From: Vagococcus acidifermentans
GTDB lineage: Bacteria > Bacillota > Bacilli > Lactobacillales > Vagococcaceae
Length of the DNA: 64,000 nt
NCBI RefSeq assembly: GCF_003987655.1
Contig: NZ_NGKC01000010.1
Span: 1 to 64,000 of the forward strand
Direction of reading: 5' to 3'
The notes under the pieces are model-generated. The model had not been told where the DNA came from, did not search any database, and saw only the letters and a list, made by a program, of their open reading frames with translations. A program made the translations under genes and the position numbers. Positions 62,777 through 64,000 of this stretch are shown here, one piece after another; the first letter of the stretch is position 1; each line of letters starts with the position of its first letter.

Positions 62777-63411
62777 TTGGTGCTTCGATTCTGGATGTTG
62801 ACTACTTGGAAATGGAAAAGAAAATCAGAGACGTGGAAAAAAGCGGTGCTGATTGGCTTCATCTTGATGTCATGGACGGTAATTTTGTTCCGAATATTAG
62901 TTTTGGCGTTAAACTGATAACTGACATCAAACAACGGACAAATTTATTTTTAGACTGTCACTTAATGGTGCAAAATCCGACACACATTGTACAAGAACTG
63001 ATCAAGGCCAACGTTGACCAAATAACTTTGCATATAGAATCTGACGGAGATATTCTCCACCTATTACGTACAATAAAGAGTCACGGCATAAACGCAGGCA
63101 TTGCCTTAAATCCGGAGACAGAGATCAACCAAATCGCTGCGTGTTTACCATTGGTTGACCTTGTGTTACAAATGACGGTTGTGCCAGGGAAAGGCGGACA
63201 GTCATTTATTGAAAAAACTATGGCAAAGACAAACTATTTAGCAGATTACAAAAGACGCAACAAGTTGAACTATATAATTCAAGTCGATGGTGGTATAAAC
63301 CATCAAACAGTATTGCTCTGTAAAGAAAACGGTGTGGATTCTGTTGTAGCAGGCAGTTTTTTGTTCCATTCGCCAGCTATCAAAGAACGCGTAAACATGT
63401 TGAAGGGCTAA
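62770..63411 (+). CDS. Ribulose-phosphate 3-epimerase family protein
   Basis: 213 aa TIM barrel: DWLHLDVMDGNFVPNISFG, LDCHLMVQNP, and VVPGKGGQSFIEKT, with IIQVDGGINHQT and VVAGSFLF for phosphate and metal binding. Most Rpe proteins have VNPGFGGQ; the VVPGKGGQ here points to a divergent, operon-specific paralogue like those found with other PTS systems (AlsE or SgcE). It would link ribulose-5-phosphate to xylulose-5-phosphate, feeding the phosphoketolase or pentose-phosphate pathway. It is the last gene of the operon. Confidence 0.92.
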   Translation: MLVGASILDVDYLEMEKKIRDVEKSGADWLHLDVMDGNFVPNISFGVKLITDIKQRTNLFLDCHLMVQNPTHIVQELIKANVDQITLHIESDGDILHLLRTIKSHGINAGIALNPETEINQIAACLPLVDLVLQMTVVPGKGGQSFIEKTMAKTNYLADYKRRNKLNYIIQVDGGINHQTVLLCKENGVDSVVAGSFLFHSPAIKERVNMLKG

Positions 63412-63489
63412 ACGTTTGACTGATGCAGCCAGCTCAGGGAGATATTGAATGAGCAACATACATTACCTTGAAAAAAACTCAGATAAAAT

Positions 63490-63533
63490 GATACTTGCCC
63501 CCTCACGCCATTGGCATTGAGAGGGCAAGTATC
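63490..63533. terminator. Bidirectional terminator between rpe and the PBP gene
   Basis: Stem GATACTTGCCC/GGGCAAGTATC (63490-63500 with 63523-63533), extended inside by GCCATTGGC; on the minus strand it is followed by ATTTTATC. Confidence 0.75.
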
Positions 63534-63546
63534 ACTGTCTGAGGTT

Positions 63547-64000
63547 TTACTCTTTTTTATTTGTGTCCGGATTGTTATTTGCTGGAGGAGCCGAGCTGTT
63601 TTGAGCCGGCGGTTCCGAGCTTGGTTGAGACGGTGTCGGCGCCGGAGCTGACTCGCTAGGCGGTGTCTGACTGCTTGATGGCGGCGTCTCGGACTCTTCT
63701 GATGTTTCAGACGAACTGACGGTCGTTTCTTCTTCTGTGACAGTCACTTCGGTTGTGGTCGTCCAAGTTCTTGAATAGTTAAATTGATCGTTGACATGGT
63801 CTTTCACATAGACTTCGTTCCCCACTCTGACCACACTGTCAGGCTGTTTCCAGTCGGTGCTTTCCATGTCTGTGTAAAGATAGGACATGAAGTTGCGGTA
63901 AATGTCCATCGCTAGTTGCTGTTCCCATGGATAAATGGCCCGTTTGTAATCTTCGTACCCTGTCCAGACCGCTAAAGCATACTTGGTCGTATAGCCGGCG
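63547..64000 (-). CDS. Class A penicillin-binding protein, C-terminal end (cut by window edge)
   Basis: The open frame continues past 64000; a Met at 63909 is internal, not the start. The right edge reads AGYTTKYALAVWTGYEDYKRAIYPWEQQLAMDIYRNFMSYLY, the end of a transpeptidase domain, followed by a long Ser/Thr/Pro/Glu-rich tail (TVSSSETSEESETPPSSSQTPPSESAP..., about residues 75 to the end). This is the usual layout of PBP1A-like enzymes in Lactobacillales that polymerise and cross-link peptidoglycan outside the membrane. The catalytic parts lie beyond the window. Confidence 0.85.
   Translation of the reverse strand, partial: AGYTTKYALAVWTGYEDYKRAIYPWEQQLAMDIYRNFMSYLYTDMESTDWKQPDSVVRVGNEVYVKDHVNDQFNYSRTWTTTTEVTVTEEETTVSSSETSEESETPPSSSQTPPSESAPAPTPSQPSSEPPAQNSSAPPANNNPDTNKKE

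Noticed and set aside
63449-63520. 23-codon ORF MSNIHYLEKNSDKM... after the epimerase gene
   Set aside because: It has a fair ribosome binding site but runs into the terminator stem and is too short to judge; it may be the start of a lost gene.

Overview
The window looks like the chromosome of a low-to-moderate GC Gram-positive bacterium of the order Lactobacillales. Evidence: an rpoN-cggR-gapA-pgk-tpiA-gpmI-eno glycolytic block, a CtsR-type box in front of clpP, an LPXTG-type wall-anchored adhesin, Rgg and PRD/PTS regulators, CcpN with a PPDK regulator, and strong AGGAGG ribosome binding sites. A Carnobacteriaceae-like relative is my guess; nothing in the sequence names the genus.

Layout. 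1-489 is one end of an IS256-family element. 711-2294 holds an AraC/GyrI-type regulator and a long AT-rich, gene-free leader region. 2295-6626 is a giant adhesin containing four almost identical 558-bp repeats. 6751-11279 has mostly small stress, redox and membrane genes (nitroreductase, a DsbA-like protein, clpP, a TMEM175-like channel, YxeA-like, a lipoprotein). A tRNA-Arg(CCG) lies at 11647-11718. 11793-20397 carries rpoN and then the central glycolytic genes behind a CggR-type operator. 20599-25404 holds a decayed relic, then a TetR regulator divergent from a small coiled-coil protein and a heterodimeric ABC exporter. 25747-30180 has an MFS exporter divergent from an Rgg-like regulator, a protein of unknown function and an S66 peptidase.

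30237-31940 is a cystine-type amino-acid ABC operon (permease and binding protein, no ATPase). It is preceded by a 28-codon leader ORF with three consecutive Cys codons and then an intrinsic terminator, which looks like a cysteine-responsive attenuator; this is the most interesting item here. 32120-38186 has DNA polymerase IV and a two-component system next to a MacB/FtsX-type ABC transporter. 38231-46234 holds telA/xpaC and housekeeping genes (nudF, mtnN, a nicotinamidase-like hydrolase, L25, an M42 peptidase, a flavin reductase).

46472-55186 has a GNAT protein, the ppdK-ccpN-PPDK regulator operon, a lysozyme-like protein, a DUF368 lipid-carrier transporter, a hydrolase and ddl. 55271-56636 is dnaD-nth. 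57005-63411 is a complete sugar-alcohol PTS operon: PRD regulator, EIIA, EIIB, EIIC, zinc dehydrogenase, RpiB-like isomerase and ribulose-phosphate epimerase. It predicts uptake of a polyol (most likely a pentitol), oxidation to a ketose phosphate and entry into the pentose-phosphate pool. The window ends inside the C-terminus of a class A penicillin-binding protein on the minus strand.

Starts were re-chosen where a ribosome binding site pointed to an internal ATG, GTG or TTG. All family names are from reading the sequence by eye; no search or folding program was run.
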